Shown: piece after piece, positions 7,522 through 15,526 of the stretch
Layout: each line of letters begins with the position of its first letter
How positions within the stretch are numbered: position 1 is the first letter of the stretch
Source of the DNA: Rubrobacter tropicus
GTDB lineage: Bacteria; Actinomycetota; Rubrobacteria; Rubrobacterales; Rubrobacteraceae
Direction: 5' to 3'
NCBI RefSeq assembly: GCF_011492945.1
Contig: NZ_CP045119.1
Coordinates: 3,782,001-3,846,000 of the forward strand
DNA length: 64,000 nucleotides
Notes under the pieces: generated by a model
What the model saw: the letters and a program-made list of their open reading frames with translations, nothing else
Database searches by the model: none
Told to the model about the DNA's origin: nothing
Made by a program: the position numbers and the translations under genes

Positions 7522-8499
7522 GTGTCAAGCGACCCGTACCAAAATCTGCTCAACGTGGACGCCTCCGTGGGCGTTCCGATCCACGTGCAGCTCGAAGAAC
7601 AACTCAAGCACCTCATCCTAAGCGGTTACTTTGAGGAGGGGGGCGAGTTCCCCTCGAACCGCGAATTGGCGGGTTACCTGAGGGTCAACCGGAACACCGT
7701 CGCGCGCGTCATGTCCCGGCTCGAGCGTCAAGGGTACGCTGAGAGCAGGCGTGGTCTGGGCCGGCGCGTGAAGCGCCCGCCTGTGAACGTTAGGGAGGCC
7801 GAGAGAGAAAGGCTTGTGGAAGAGGTTCTCTGGTCGGCGGCGGCTCGCGGATTTTCCGCCGAGGAGGTCGGACGAGCGCTGCTGGCGCGCGCGGGGGGTC
7901 CCGCGCTTGAGAAGATCCCAATCGTCTTCGTGGAGTGCAATCCTTGGCAGGTTCAGAAGTTCAGCGCGGAGCTCGAGGAACGGTTGCCGGTCCAGGCCAA
8001 GGGCCTCCTGATCTCGGAACTCCGCGATGCCATCGGGCGCGGGGAGGAAGTATCCTCGTCTTGGGTGGTGACGACCTTCTTTCACGTGCGCGAGGTCGAG
8101 AGCCTAACAGAAGGTACTGGGGTGGAAACCGTCGGTCTGTTGTCGGTCGCGACCCTCGACAATCTGCAGCGCCTTCAGGACCTTGACCCCGGGACGACCG
8201 TGGCGGTCCTCGGCGACGTGCGAGAGGGCGTCTACAACTTGGTGCGCTCGATCAAGGGAGCCGGTCTGGACCATCTTGACTTGGTGGCGCTGTGGGAGAA
8301 CGGTGACGAGATGCGGGAGGTCTTTGGTCGGGCGCAGGCCGTGGTGTGCTCCAGCCGCGTAGCCCGCGACTTGGCGCAGCTTGGTGCTCCCGCTGACCTG
8401 CCGGTTATCGTCGAAGACAGGACGCTAGATCAAGGCGGCATCGACATGCTCGGACGCCTGCTCAAGCAGTCAAAGCCTGAAGGCCGATCAAGTCTTTAA
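7522..8499 (+). CDS. GntR-family transcriptional regulator with an unusual C-terminal domain
   Basis: The 325-aa protein starts at GTG 7522 behind a GGTAGGTAGG stretch. The winged helix occupies residues about 15-80: IHVQLEEQLKHLILSGYFEE, FPSNRELAGYLRVNRNTVAR and LERQGYAESRRGLGRRV, as in the YtrA/MocR-like GntR group. The remaining 230 residues are not an aminotransferase, FCD or UTRA domain that I recognise. Alternating beta strands and helices (IPIVFVECNPWQ, LDLVALWENGDE) suggest a periplasmic-binding-protein-like sensor. It is divergent from the YqcI/YcgG-cupin gene with palindromes between them, so it probably senses a small molecule tied to that enzyme. Confidence 0.8.
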   Translation: MSSDPYQNLLNVDASVGVPIHVQLEEQLKHLILSGYFEEGGEFPSNRELAGYLRVNRNTVARVMSRLERQGYAESRRGLGRRVKRPPVNVREAERERLVEEVLWSAAARGFSAEEVGRALLARAGGPALEKIPIVFVECNPWQVQKFSAELEERLPVQAKGLLISELRDAIGRGEEVSSSWVVTTFFHVREVESLTEGTGVETVGLLSVATLDNLQRLQDLDPGTTVAVLGDVREGVYNLVRSIKGAGLDHLDLVALWENGDEMREVFGRAQAVVCSSRVARDLAQLGAPADLPVIVEDRTLDQGGIDMLGRLLKQSKPEGRSSL

Positions 8500-8915
8500 T
8501 GAGGATCTAACTATGAATCGGACGCAGGCCTCCTCGCTGTTCTGGTAGCCCCGCTGTCGGATCTCCCGGAACAGCCGCTTGCCGTTGCGGCACCCTTCGT
8601 TCCAGCGCTTGAGGAGGTACGTGACGTACGGGTCCAAGGCGCTCGCCTTCCTCTTGTACGCCCGGCGCGGGGGAGATTCTGAGAGGTCCTTGCAGCGGTA
8701 GACGGTCCTGGCGCTTTGCCGAGCCTTCGGCAGACGTCGCGGAGGTCGGCCCCGGCCAGGTAGAGGCACAGGATGTCCCTCCACTGATCCACTAGCCGCT
8801 CGTGGCGTTTCCTCGCGGCCTCCTCGACTTTGTAGTCGTGCTTCCTCGGCCGGTTCGGCAAGATGGGCCCGGAACCGAGGGCGTCGTCGCCCTCCTGTCT
8901 GTGGGATAAGGGCAA
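8488..8915 (-). pseudogene. ISL3-type transposase remnant, frameshifted
   Basis: Two overlapping minus-strand frames together give the middle of an ISL3-family (IS204/IS1001/IS1096/IS1165) transposase. The first has CLYLAGADLRDVCRRLGKA. After a shift near 8715-8725 the other frame continues with ARTVYRCKDL, ALDPYVTYLLKRWNEGC and NGKRLFREIRQRGYQNS. The helix-turn-helix and following linker are recognisable. The DDE catalytic region and the terminal inverted repeats are missing. Its 3' end overlaps the GntR stop by 12 bp. It is a dead trace of an insertion. Confidence 0.7.
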
Positions 8916-9075
8916 GCCCGATGGTCACGAGGTTGCCGTTAGGTCCCGTGATACAGAGCCGGAGAGGTCTCGATGGCGTCCCCACAAGCCCGGACAACAG
9001 GTTCTTGACGTTCGACACGGGTCTACCTCCCCCTGACCGAGGCCGGAGGCGGACTCCCGGCCTCGGCACGCGTTT

Positions 9076-9789
9076 TTAACCCTGCGGGGACCACTGCTCG
9101 CGCCACCGCTCCATCTGCCCTGTTTCGCGCCTCTGGGCGTCCACGATGTCCCGGGCGATCCCTTTTGTCTGCTGGTTGTCGCTCTCCTTCAGGGCGACCT
9201 TCGCCATCGCTATGGCCGAGCGATAGTGCGGCATCATGGCGTCGATAAACGCCCTGTCGAGCGGCCTCTTGTCCGCGAGCTCCTGCGGGTCGGTCATCCC
9301 CATCGCGTCCATCTCGCCCTGGGCCATGGCGGAAGGGATCTCAGAGGTGCCGAACTCTTCGCGCTTTATGCCGCGAAGCTCCTCTATCTCGGCCTCCTGG
9401 GCGCCGACTATGTCCTCGGCGAGGATCCTTATCTCCTCGTGCTCGGCGTTCTCCAGTGCCACCTCGGCCATCTCCACGGCGCCCAAGATCGTCACCGGGT
9501 TGGGGGGCGAGCCCGGACCGTAGCGCCATTTCAGGAATGCCGCGTCCTTCTCCACCACACACGGAACCTCGGCGGACACCTCCTCGGAGAGCCCGTCGAA
9601 GAGCTTGCCGGAGCCGCCCCCGAAACCGAACAAAGGCTCGACGGCCGGCCCCCGCCCGAAGGCGGCCCCGAGGGCCCGATCCACGGCCCTGAGTCCCAAG
9701 GTCGGCACTTTCATCGCGGGCCTGAGCGGGGCGGGGACCCTCGTGGGCCGAGAGAGGTCGAGCGGCGCCCAATTCTTGAGAGGACCCAC
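9076..9789 (-). CDS. Chimeric DUF305 protein with a foreign N-terminus
   Basis: Residues about 130-237 are a DUF305 ferritin-like helical domain: AFIDAMMPHYRSAIAMAKVA with the conserved M-M-x-H, then IARDIVDAQRRETGQMERWR. Residues 1-125 are unlike DUF305 proteins. They lack a signal peptide, and the FLKWRYGPGSP stretch resembles the middle of GNAT-type acetyltransferases. The first DUF305 half begins abruptly at AVEMAEVALENAEHEEIRIL. I read it as a deletion fusion of an acetyltransferase 5' part to a DUF305 3' part near 9470. DUF305 proteins are usually exported and found in metal-resistance loci; without export this one may be non-functional. Confidence 0.65.
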   Translation of the reverse strand: MGPLKNWAPLDLSRPTRVPAPLRPAMKVPTLGLRAVDRALGAAFGRGPAVEPLFGFGGGSGKLFDGLSEEVSAEVPCVVEKDAAFLKWRYGPGSPPNPVTILGAVEMAEVALENAEHEEIRILAEDIVGAQEAEIEELRGIKREEFGTSEIPSAMAQGEMDAMGMTDPQELADKRPLDRAFIDAMMPHYRSAIAMAKVALKESDNQQTKGIARDIVDAQRRETGQMERWREQWSPQG

Positions 9790-9910
9790 GGCGGGGGCTC
9801 ACTCTCCGGACTCCGATTCGTCGGAGGCGAACTCGCCGTGACCGTCGCGATCGCAGCGCCGCCTTTTCCGTGATCATCAATCCTGTTTTCGTCCTCACTC
9901 CAGCGGAGGA

Positions 9911-10927
9911 TCACCCGCACGGCACGGCCTCCACCACGAGCCTTTCGAGCTTAGGTACTGCGCGCCTAGCTTCCGCGGAGAGCCTCTCTCTGATCCTCGC
10001 GATCTCCGATGCACTCACGCCGCCCAGCACGCCGATCTCGACCTCCGAGTGGATGCGGTGGCCAACCCACCGCGCCCTGACCACACCAACCCCCTCTACG
10101 CCGGGGACGCCGGCGGCTACCTCCTCTATAGAGTCGACGACCTCTGGCTCGACCGCGTCCATCATCCGTCTCCACATCGAGCTCGCCGAGTCCTTCACGA
10201 TGAAGAGGATGGCGACCGTGATCCCGAGTCCCACCAGCGGATCCAGGATCGGGTAACCGAACGCCACCCCCAAAGCGCCGGCCACGACCGCCAACGAGGT
10301 GAACCCGTCCGTCCTGGCGTGCTGGCCGTCGGCCACGAGCGCGGCGCTCCCGATCTTCTTGCCAACCCGGATGCGGAACTGAGCCACCAACTCGTTACCC
10401 AAGAACCCCACTACCCCCGCGGCGGCGACCCACCCGACATTGGAGACCTCCGAGCCGTTGATGAGCTTCGTCACCGACTGGTAGCCTGCCACGCACGCGG
10501 AGAAGAGGATGAGGCCCACGATCGCGACCCCGGCTAGATCCTCAGCCCGGCCGTAGCCGTAGGTGTAGGCCCTGTTGGCTGGACGTTTCGCGAGCGCGAA
10601 GGCCACCCACAGGGGCAGGGCCGTAAGCGCGTCGCCGAAATTGTGGATCGTGTCCGCGAGCAGCGCGACCGACCCAGAGAAGGCGACCACGACAGCCTGC
10701 AGGAGCGCCGTGACCACCAGCGCCACCAGCGAGATCTTGAGCGCCCGGATGCCCTCCTCGTTCGAGGCCAGGGCGTCGTCCACCGAGTCCGCGGCGTCGT
10801 GGGAGTGGCCGAACGGGTTTAGATGCGAGAGCACGTGCGAGAACGAACGACGCACCCCGGCCCACCCGCCCCCGTGGTGCCCATCGGCGTCGTGATGGTC
10901 ATCCCCGTGACCGTGGCGACCGCTCAT
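9911..10927 (-). CDS. Cation diffusion facilitator (zinc-type CDF exporter)
   Basis: The 338-aa protein starts at 10927, overlapping the ArsR stop by 4 nt (ATGA). The longer upstream frame is out of keeping with this coupling. The His-rich N-terminus (HGHGDDHHDADGHHGG, HSHD) is typical of CDF metal loading. The transport site has two HxxxD pairs, LADTIHNFGDAL in helix II and ADGQHARTDGF in helix V, the Zn/Cd pattern. Six helices are followed by a cytoplasmic ferredoxin-like domain (residues about 250-338). It exports divalent metal in exchange for protons. The coupled ArsR regulator carries a zinc-type alpha-5 site, which agrees with Zn, Cd or Co export. Confidence 0.9.
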   Translation of the reverse strand: MSGRHGHGDDHHDADGHHGGGWAGVRRSFSHVLSHLNPFGHSHDAADSVDDALASNEEGIRALKISLVALVVTALLQAVVVAFSGSVALLADTIHNFGDALTALPLWVAFALAKRPANRAYTYGYGRAEDLAGVAIVGLILFSACVAGYQSVTKLINGSEVSNVGWVAAAGVVGFLGNELVAQFRIRVGKKIGSAALVADGQHARTDGFTSLAVVAGALGVAFGYPILDPLVGLGITVAILFIVKDSASSMWRRMMDAVEPEVVDSIEEVAAGVPGVEGVGVVRARWVGHRIHSEVEIGVLGGVSASEIARIRERLSAEARRAVPKLERLVVEAVPCG

Positions 10928-11304
10928 ACTCGCCCACCCCCCGAAGAGAGGCGGGCGTGGTCCACGTGGTAGAGCGACTCTTTGAGGAGAACCCCGAGGT
11001 GGTCGTCGGCCAAAGAGTAGAAGACCCTGCGGCCCTCCCTCCGGCGCTCGACCAGCCCCAAGTCCCGCAAGACCCTCAGCTGGTGGCTCGTCGCCGACTC
11101 GCTCATCCCCACGGCCTTGGCGAGCTCCCCGACCGCGAGCTCGCCAGCACCCAGCAGTGCGAACAGCGCCCGGATGCGGGTGGGGTTGGACAGGGCGCCC
11201 ATCAGCGAGGCCACCCTCTCGTCCACGCGTCCCATCTCGCCGCCCAACACGTCCCCGGGCTCCAGGAGCCTGGCGTCGGGCGGCGCGTCCTCGAAGTGTG
11301 CCAT
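10924..11304 (-). CDS. ArsR/SmtB-family metal-sensing repressor, alpha-5 zinc-site type
   Basis: A 126-aa winged-helix protein with LMGALSNPTRIRALFALLGA and the recognition helix SESATSHQLRVLRDLGLVER. The C-terminal helix carries D100-x-H102, ten residues, then H113-x2-H116. This is exactly the DxHx10HxxH alpha-5 site of SmtB/CzrA-type Zn/Co sensors. The alpha-3 Cys-Val-Cys arsenic or cadmium site is absent. Its stop overlaps the CDF start, so the pair is co-transcribed and co-translated. An imperfect TGAAA/TTTCA operator lies just upstream. Expected behaviour is repression released by zinc or a similar ion. Confidence 0.92.
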   Translation of the reverse strand: MAHFEDAPPDARLLEPGDVLGGEMGRVDERVASLMGALSNPTRIRALFALLGAGELAVGELAKAVGMSESATSHQLRVLRDLGLVERRREGRRVFYSLADDHLGVLLKESLYHVDHARLSSGGGRV

Positions 11305-11315
11305 GCGAGAGATTG

Positions 11316-11341
11316 TATGAAAACATGAAGACTATTTCAAA
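11316..11341 (-). promoter_or_regulatory. Candidate ArsR/SmtB-type operator
   Basis: TGAAA (11318-11322) and TTTCA (11335-11339) form an imperfect inverted repeat in an AT-rich stretch 12-37 bp upstream of the ArsR start. Spacing and sequence resemble the 12-2-12 operators of SmtB/CzrA repressors. Confidence 0.55.
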
Positions 11342-11591
11342 TTTTGTCTGCGCTGAAATCCCGAAACGCCCTACTGGGACATAGGACACGCACCTGAGCA
11401 CGGGAGCAACGTGGTGAGAGCTACCACGCTGGCGTTAGACTTTAGTTGCGGTGCCCTTACTATGCGTTCTCGCCTCTCGGCATCCCGATGGCGTAGGCAA
11501 AATCGCTACGGTGCGGGAGCGGGACGGGAGATTAGATGCTCCGATGTCTCGTTGGGCCCTCCGTTGATCGTCCGCGCCGAGCGCCGAGCCG

Positions 11592-12569
11592 CTAGTGCTC
11601 GTGGCCCCCGCCATCGCCGCCGTTCTCGCCGCTCGTCGGTTCGAGGGGCAGGGCGACCGGATCTCCGCCGACCCCGAGGCTCAGCTCCAAACCGTCGGCG
11701 TCTTCGGGGGCCTGGAAGACGACGGTGCCCGATATCCTGCCGCCTGCGGGAACAGGGCCGTCCGTGAGGGTGGTCCGGAGGGGCCCGGCCCCTTCCATCC
11801 CCTCGCCCGTGAGCCGGAAGTCGTCCGCAGAGTAGGCGAGGTCGCCGCCTTCCCCGGCCGCGAGCGTGACGTCCACGGCGAAGCGCCGCTGCCCTTCGGG
11901 CGCCATGTCCATGCCCATCGGATCACCCATGCTCATTCCCTGCTCGGCGAACTTGTCCATCTGCATGGCCGCCATGCTCTCGGGGGCCACCCTGTCAACG
12001 CGAAGGAGCCCACCAGGCGCCTGCACCCAGCTTCCGACCCGGGCGGCGGGCGGCTCGGCGCCGAGGGAGGAGGAGATCCCCCAGCCACCGGCCGAGAGAG
12101 CACCGACGACTCCGAATAGGAGCAGGACGTGCCCGACCGCGGCCCGGTAGCGGCCCACGAGGAGCGTGATGACGGCGACGGCGAGAGCGACCTCCGAGGC
12201 CGTCGCGGCGAGGTCTAGCCCGCCTACCTTCTCCGGGTGCCACGCGTGCGGCCCCAAGAACGGCATGCCGACGGTGCGCGTAACGACGTACCCACCCGCG
12301 ATGGAGAGGTTACCCGCCACCACTGACAGCAAGAATTGCTGTCCCGGTCGGCGCAGCAGGCCCGCGGCAAAGATCGCCTGGACCGCCGCGGTCGCAAGGA
12401 ACATCGCGCCGTAGCCCCACCACTGCTGGAAGTGTTGGAAGGCGGCCCATACGTGGATGAGGACAGCCGCCACCGAGAGGGCTGCCGCCGCGCAAAGCAC
12501 CGCCCTCTTGGGTGTGGCCGCCGCTTCGCCGTCTCTTACGTTTCTGGGCGAAGTTAACGCTGCGGCCAT
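11592..12569 (-). CDS. Membrane protein with four N-terminal helices and an extracytoplasmic domain
   Basis: The start at 12569 is favoured over 12614 because AGGAGG sits 9 nt ahead of it. The 325-aa protein has about four hydrophobic segments in residues 25-165 (LCAAAALSVAAVLIHVWAAF, AMFLATAAVQAIFAAGLL, VALAVAVITLLVG). These are followed by a soluble part with a Met-rich stretch (MAAMQMDKFAEQGMSMGDP) and a beta-rich domain (ISGTVVFQAPEDADGLELSL) like the DUF4352 fold, ending in a His/Gly tail. The Met and His runs suggest soft-metal contact. I do not recognise the whole protein. It stands between the CDF/ArsR pair and a DUF302/DUF305 cluster, so a metal-stress role is plausible. Confidence 0.6.
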   Translation of the reverse strand: MAAALTSPRNVRDGEAAATPKRAVLCAAAALSVAAVLIHVWAAFQHFQQWWGYGAMFLATAAVQAIFAAGLLRRPGQQFLLSVVAGNLSIAGGYVVTRTVGMPFLGPHAWHPEKVGGLDLAATASEVALAVAVITLLVGRYRAAVGHVLLLFGVVGALSAGGWGISSSLGAEPPAARVGSWVQAPGGLLRVDRVAPESMAAMQMDKFAEQGMSMGDPMGMDMAPEGQRRFAVDVTLAAGEGGDLAYSADDFRLTGEGMEGAGPLRTTLTDGPVPAGGRISGTVVFQAPEDADGLELSLGVGGDPVALPLEPTSGENGGDGGGHEH

Positions 12570-12655
12570 CGGCGCTGTCCTCCTGGTTTCGGATCTTGTC
12601 CGACATGGTCGCACGGCGCGTCAAACACGCCGTCGCGTCGATGGGCCATCTTTGC

Positions 12656-12673
12656 CTAGCCCAGGTGGGCTAG
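12656..12673. promoter_or_regulatory. Perfect 18-bp palindrome upstream of the membrane protein gene
   Basis: CTAGCCCA (12656-12663) and TGGGCTAG (12666-12673) flank GG. The site is about 90 bp upstream of the start at 12569 and could be an operator for a dimeric regulator. Confidence 0.4.
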
Positions 12674-12730
12674 CCGGTCCAGGGCGATTAGGATGGGACC
12701 GAGTGTTCGCTCGTGGCGGACAGTACAGAT

Positions 12731-12755
12731 GGGGACCGGCGACGCGCCGGTCCCC
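12731..12755 (-). terminator. Strong GC hairpin after the DUF302 gene
   Basis: GGGGACCGGC (12731-12740) pairs perfectly with GCCGGTCCCC (12746-12755) around a 5-nt loop. It lies 31 bp beyond the DUF302 stop. No T-tract follows. It shares its GGGGACC core with the hairpins at 1355 and 46308. Confidence 0.55.
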
Positions 12756-12785
12756 TCAGACCACGGAGTTCGTTGGACAGGGCGT

Positions 12786-13205
12786 CTAGCTTCTGGCTAG
12801 CCCTTCGACCACGTTGCTCAGGTCGGTGCGCACCTGCTTCGCGATCGGCTTGAGCGCTTCGTTGCCCACGATGGAGAGCATCCGCTCCGGTTCCACCGCG
12901 CTCACGTGCGTGCGGCCTTCTCGCTCGTAGACGACGACATTACACGGCAAGAGCGCGCCGAGATCCGGCTCGGCGTCGAGGCCTTGCCTTGCCAGCGGCG
13001 GGTTGCAGGCGCCGAGGATCACGTACGGTTCGCGTTCGATCCCGAGCTTCTCCTCCAGCTTGGCCTGTACGTCGATCTCGCAAAGGATCCCGTAACCGGC
13101 CTCCTGAAGTAGGGTGCGCGTCAGTTCTACGGCCTCCCCAAACGGCAGGCGCGTCTCGCTCGATAGGGTATAGCTCTGACTGGTTCCCACTTCGACCTCC
13201 CTCAA
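12786..13205 (-). CDS. DUF302 family protein
   Basis: A 139-aa soluble protein matching DUF302 along its length. It has PFGEAVELTRTLLQEAGYGI, then EIDVQAKLEEKLGI, YVILGACNPPLA and LLPCNVVVYEREGRTHVSAV. DUF302 proteins are small alpha/beta folds often found beside copper or heavy-metal genes; their biochemical role is unsettled. Here it ends a likely operon SHOCT (14299), DUF305 (14010), DUF302 (13205) whose promoter carries a TTGA array. The Cys residues in LGACNPPLA and LPCNVVV are family features and could bind metal or thiol. A strong hairpin follows the gene. Confidence 0.85.
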   Translation of the reverse strand: MREVEVGTSQSYTLSSETRLPFGEAVELTRTLLQEAGYGILCEIDVQAKLEEKLGIEREPYVILGACNPPLARQGLDAEPDLGALLPCNVVVYEREGRTHVSAVEPERMLSIVGNEALKPIAKQVRTDLSNVVEGLARS

Positions 13206-13296
13206 TCATCTTTTCTCTTCCTCGAGAACCAACGCCGGACAGGTCGGTCTCGCCCATCACCCTTGCGGGTCGTCCGACCCATCGTAGGTTGGTTCA

Positions 13297-14010
13297 CTAG
13301 CCCTGGCTTTCTGCGCGCTCGATCTCTTCCAGGTACCCTTGCATCAGCTTTATCTCGGCCGACTGTTCGTCGATGATCTTCTTGGCCAGCCCCTGAATCT
13401 CTGGGTGCTCGGCCTTGTCGAGTGCCTGCTCGGACATCTCGATCGCCTGCTCGTGGTGCGGGATCATCATCCTGAGGAACATCTCGTCGGCCACGTCCGC
13501 GCCCATTGACTCCTGCATGGAGCCGCCTGCCATACCTTCCATCATTCCAGAGTTCATCGTACCGCCGGTCGTGCCGTAGGCAGGTCCCGCGTCGGGGTAC
13601 CAGCGCTGACGCCACTCCCGCATCTGCCCGATCTGGTCGGACTGGCTCTTCTGGATGTCGTCCGCGAGCTTGCGGAGTTCCGGACGGTCGGAGTCCGAGA
13701 TCATGTGCTCCGAAGACACGATCGCCATCTGGTGATGCATGATCATCTCGTCTATGAACCGCAGGTCGAAGGGTTGGCTCTTATCGAGATTCTCCGGTCT
13801 GGGGCCGCTGAACGTCCCCGGACCGTTCATCATGTGACCCATCATAGAGTCGGAGCCGTTCACCATCCCCGAACCGTATCCTGTAGACTGTCCGCCCATC
13901 ATGCTCTGGCCGCCCCAGGCGGAGGGTCTACCGTCTGCGTAAACCGTTCCGATCCCCGCCAGCAAGATGGCCAATACCGCCAGGACGGGTACCAGGTACT
14001 TCGCCGTCAT
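13297..14010 (-). CDS. Exported DUF305 protein, Met/His-rich
   Basis: The start is set at ATG 14010, one base after a TAG that would end the ancestral SHOCT frame, the same junction seen at 17018 and 32382. A GTG at 14022 is the alternative. The 237-aa product has an N-terminal signal helix (LVPVLAVLAILLAGIGTVYA), a Met/Gly linker and two DUF305 halves. These are FIDEMIMHHQMAIVSSEHMI with IQKSQSDQIGQMREWRQRWY, and MFLRMMIPHHEQAIEMSEQA. The MHH and PHH pairs in a four-helix fold are the probable metal ligands. It likely acts outside the membrane in copper or metal handling. Confidence 0.85.
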   Translation of the reverse strand: MTAKYLVPVLAVLAILLAGIGTVYADGRPSAWGGQSMMGGQSTGYGSGMVNGSDSMMGHMMNGPGTFSGPRPENLDKSQPFDLRFIDEMIMHHQMAIVSSEHMISDSDRPELRKLADDIQKSQSDQIGQMREWRQRWYPDAGPAYGTTGGTMNSGMMEGMAGGSMQESMGADVADEMFLRMMIPHHEQAIEMSEQALDKAEHPEIQGLAKKIIDEQSAEIKLMQGYLEEIERAESQG

Positions 14011-14068
14011 CCTAGACACCACCTCTCAGATAGTTCTCTTCGCCATTGAGCGCTCTCATCGAACGTCC

Positions 14069-14299
14069 CTACTCTTCGGCGTCGATCTGTCCGCGGGCGA
14101 AGCGTTCCCGCAGGACGTCTTCGGCCGACTCCGTGGGCACCCCCTGGTGCAGGCGGCCACTGCCTGCGTTCGGCACGATCCTCGCTACCGCCCAGATCAC
14201 AAGCGCTATGAGGCCGACCCAGAACAGCAGCGGGATGAGCATCCCGAGCCAGCCAAACACACCCCATCCGCCCATCACTCCGTCCAAACCGCCCATCAT
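14069..14299 (-). CDS. SHOCT-domain membrane protein interrupted by an in-frame amber codon
   Basis: The frame encodes 76 residues: a Met/Gly N-terminus (MMGGLDGVMGGWGVFGW), one membrane helix and the start of a SHOCT motif (AEDVLRERFARGQIDAEE). A TAG at 14069-14071 stands where its paralogs have Tyr (DAEEYE). Reading on in frame, 18 further codons (GRSMRALNGEENYLRGGV) match the paralog tail and end at a second TAG one base before the DUF305 ATG. So this is a recent nonsense mutation or a readthrough case. SHOCT motifs are short oligomerisation modules. A TTGA array lies upstream. The paralogs are at 17020 and 32384. Confidence 0.8.
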   Translation of the reverse strand: MMGGLDGVMGGWGVFGWLGMLIPLLFWVGLIALVIWAVARIVPNAGSGRLHQGVPTESAEDVLRERFARGQIDAEE

Positions 14300-14342
14300 T
14301 GTCGATCGTCTCCTCTCCTGGGTTGCCTCTGTTTACGGTTCC

Positions 14343-14396
14343 AGTCTAGAAGACGGACCTCAAGCGTCCGTCGAACTACGATCAAGATCGGGTCAA
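14343..14396 (-). promoter_or_regulatory. TTGA-type 11-bp direct-repeat array with -10
   Basis: On the plus strand TCAA (minus TTGA) starts at 14360, 14382 and 14393, with a degenerate TCGA at 14371: period 11 bp. Eleven bases separate it from a -10 hexamer TAGACT on minus (14343-14348). It overlaps the 3' end of the histidine-kinase gene and drives SHOCT-DUF305-DUF302. This layout fits an OmpR-family activator. Confidence 0.7.
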
Positions 14397-15526
14397 GATC
14401 CGGGGCCGGCGGCGGGCAGGGTGAAACTGAACGTAGACCCCTTGCCCGGTCCGGCGCTCTCCGCGTGAATCCCGCCGCCCATGGCCCGCACGAACGCGTG
14501 GGAGATGGCGAGCCCCAACCCCGAACCTCCTCCCTCCCGCGAGCGGGATTTCTCGATCCTGTACAGCCGCTCGAAGACGTGGGGCAGGTGCTCGGACGCT
14601 ATCCCCGCGCCCGTGTCCCGCACGCTGAATCGGATCTCGCCGTCCCGGTGCTCGGCCTCCACCGTGACCCTCCCGCCGGCCGGCGTGTAGCGCAGCGCGT
14701 TGGCCAGCAGGTTCGTCAGAACCTGGACGAGACGGTCCCTGTCCGCGAGCACCGGCGGCAGGTCTAGGCCAACCGCCTCATCGAGTTCGACACCTTTTTC
14801 GGCGAAGAGGGGGAGCATGCTCTCGGCGGCGATGCGCGCCGCATCATGGGGAGGATGAGTCGCGATCTCGAGAGAGAGTTGTCCGGCCTCAGCCCGCGAG
14901 AGCTGCTGCAGGTCGTCCACCAGGCGCCGCATACGCTCCGCCTCGGCGTAGAGAACCGCCCAGGTCTCCTGGGAGGGTTCGACGACCTCGTCCATGAGCC
15001 CTTCCATGTACCCCTGAAGCGTCGAGAGCGGGGTGCGCAACTCGTGGGAGATGTCGGAGATGAACTCCTGCCTGTGCCGTTCGGTCTCTTCGAGGGCGGC
15101 GGCCATCGTGTTGAGGCTCTCCGAGAGGTCACCCAGTTCGTCGCCCTCGCCCACCGGCACGCGCTCGCCGTAGCGGCCCGTGGAGATGCGGCGGGTCGCG
15201 TCCAGCATGTGGCGCACGGGGGTCCAGATCCTCCGGGCCACGAAGAGGCTCGCTACGCTCGCGGTGGCAGCCGCGGCGAGGGTTGCGGCGATCAAGGAGT
15301 AGAGAAGCGTCTGCCCGAACGCGCGGTAGACCGACGCCATCATATCCCCCATGCCCGCCATGCCCCCCGGCCCCATCATTCCGCCCATCAGGTTCCCGAA
15401 TACGACCGGCGCCACGATGGCAACGGCGGCGAGGAACGTAAAGGCGCCAACCAGCGCGACCAGCACGTGGGAGAAAAAGAGCCTGGTTCCGAGGCTCCTG
15501 ATCAGGCGGCGAGGCAGCCTTCTCAC
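14393..15526 (-). CDS. Sensor histidine kinase with a Met-rich extracytoplasmic loop
   Basis: A 377-aa membrane kinase. TM1 is at about 14-44 and TM2 at about 73-96. Between them is a short loop (NLMGGMMGPGGMAGMGDMMA) with eight Met residues. HAMP follows to about 150, then HisKA with the phosphoacceptor H161 in ISDISHELRTPL, then HATPase_c with VLTNLLANALRYTPAG, DTGAGI and GGSGLGLAISHAF. It overlaps the regulator stop by 4 nt. The Met-rich loop resembles the Met-rich segments of the SHOCT and DUF305 proteins encoded on both sides. I infer direct sensing of Cu(I), Ag(I) or a soft metal, or of the partner proteins, but this is untested. Confidence 0.9.
   Translation of the reverse strand: MRRLPRRLIRSLGTRLFFSHVLVALVGAFTFLAAVAIVAPVVFGNLMGGMMGPGGMAGMGDMMASVYRAFGQTLLYSLIAATLAAAATASVASLFVARRIWTPVRHMLDATRRISTGRYGERVPVGEGDELGDLSESLNTMAAALEETERHRQEFISDISHELRTPLSTLQGYMEGLMDEVVEPSQETWAVLYAEAERMRRLVDDLQQLSRAEAGQLSLEIATHPPHDAARIAAESMLPLFAEKGVELDEAVGLDLPPVLADRDRLVQVLTNLLANALRYTPAGGRVTVEAEHRDGEIRFSVRDTGAGIASEHLPHVFERLYRIEKSRSREGGGSGLGLAISHAFVRAMGGGIHAESAGPGKGSTFSFTLPAAGPGS

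Noticed and set aside
8916-9069. Further upstream part of the ISL3 transposase
   Set aside because: The frames here show no transposase motif I can support, and terminal inverted repeats were not found, so the remnant is limited to 8488-8915.
10928-11401. N-terminal extension of the CDF frame
   Set aside because: It is antisense-like, overlaps ArsR in another frame and lacks CDF similarity; the ATGA overlap marks the real start.
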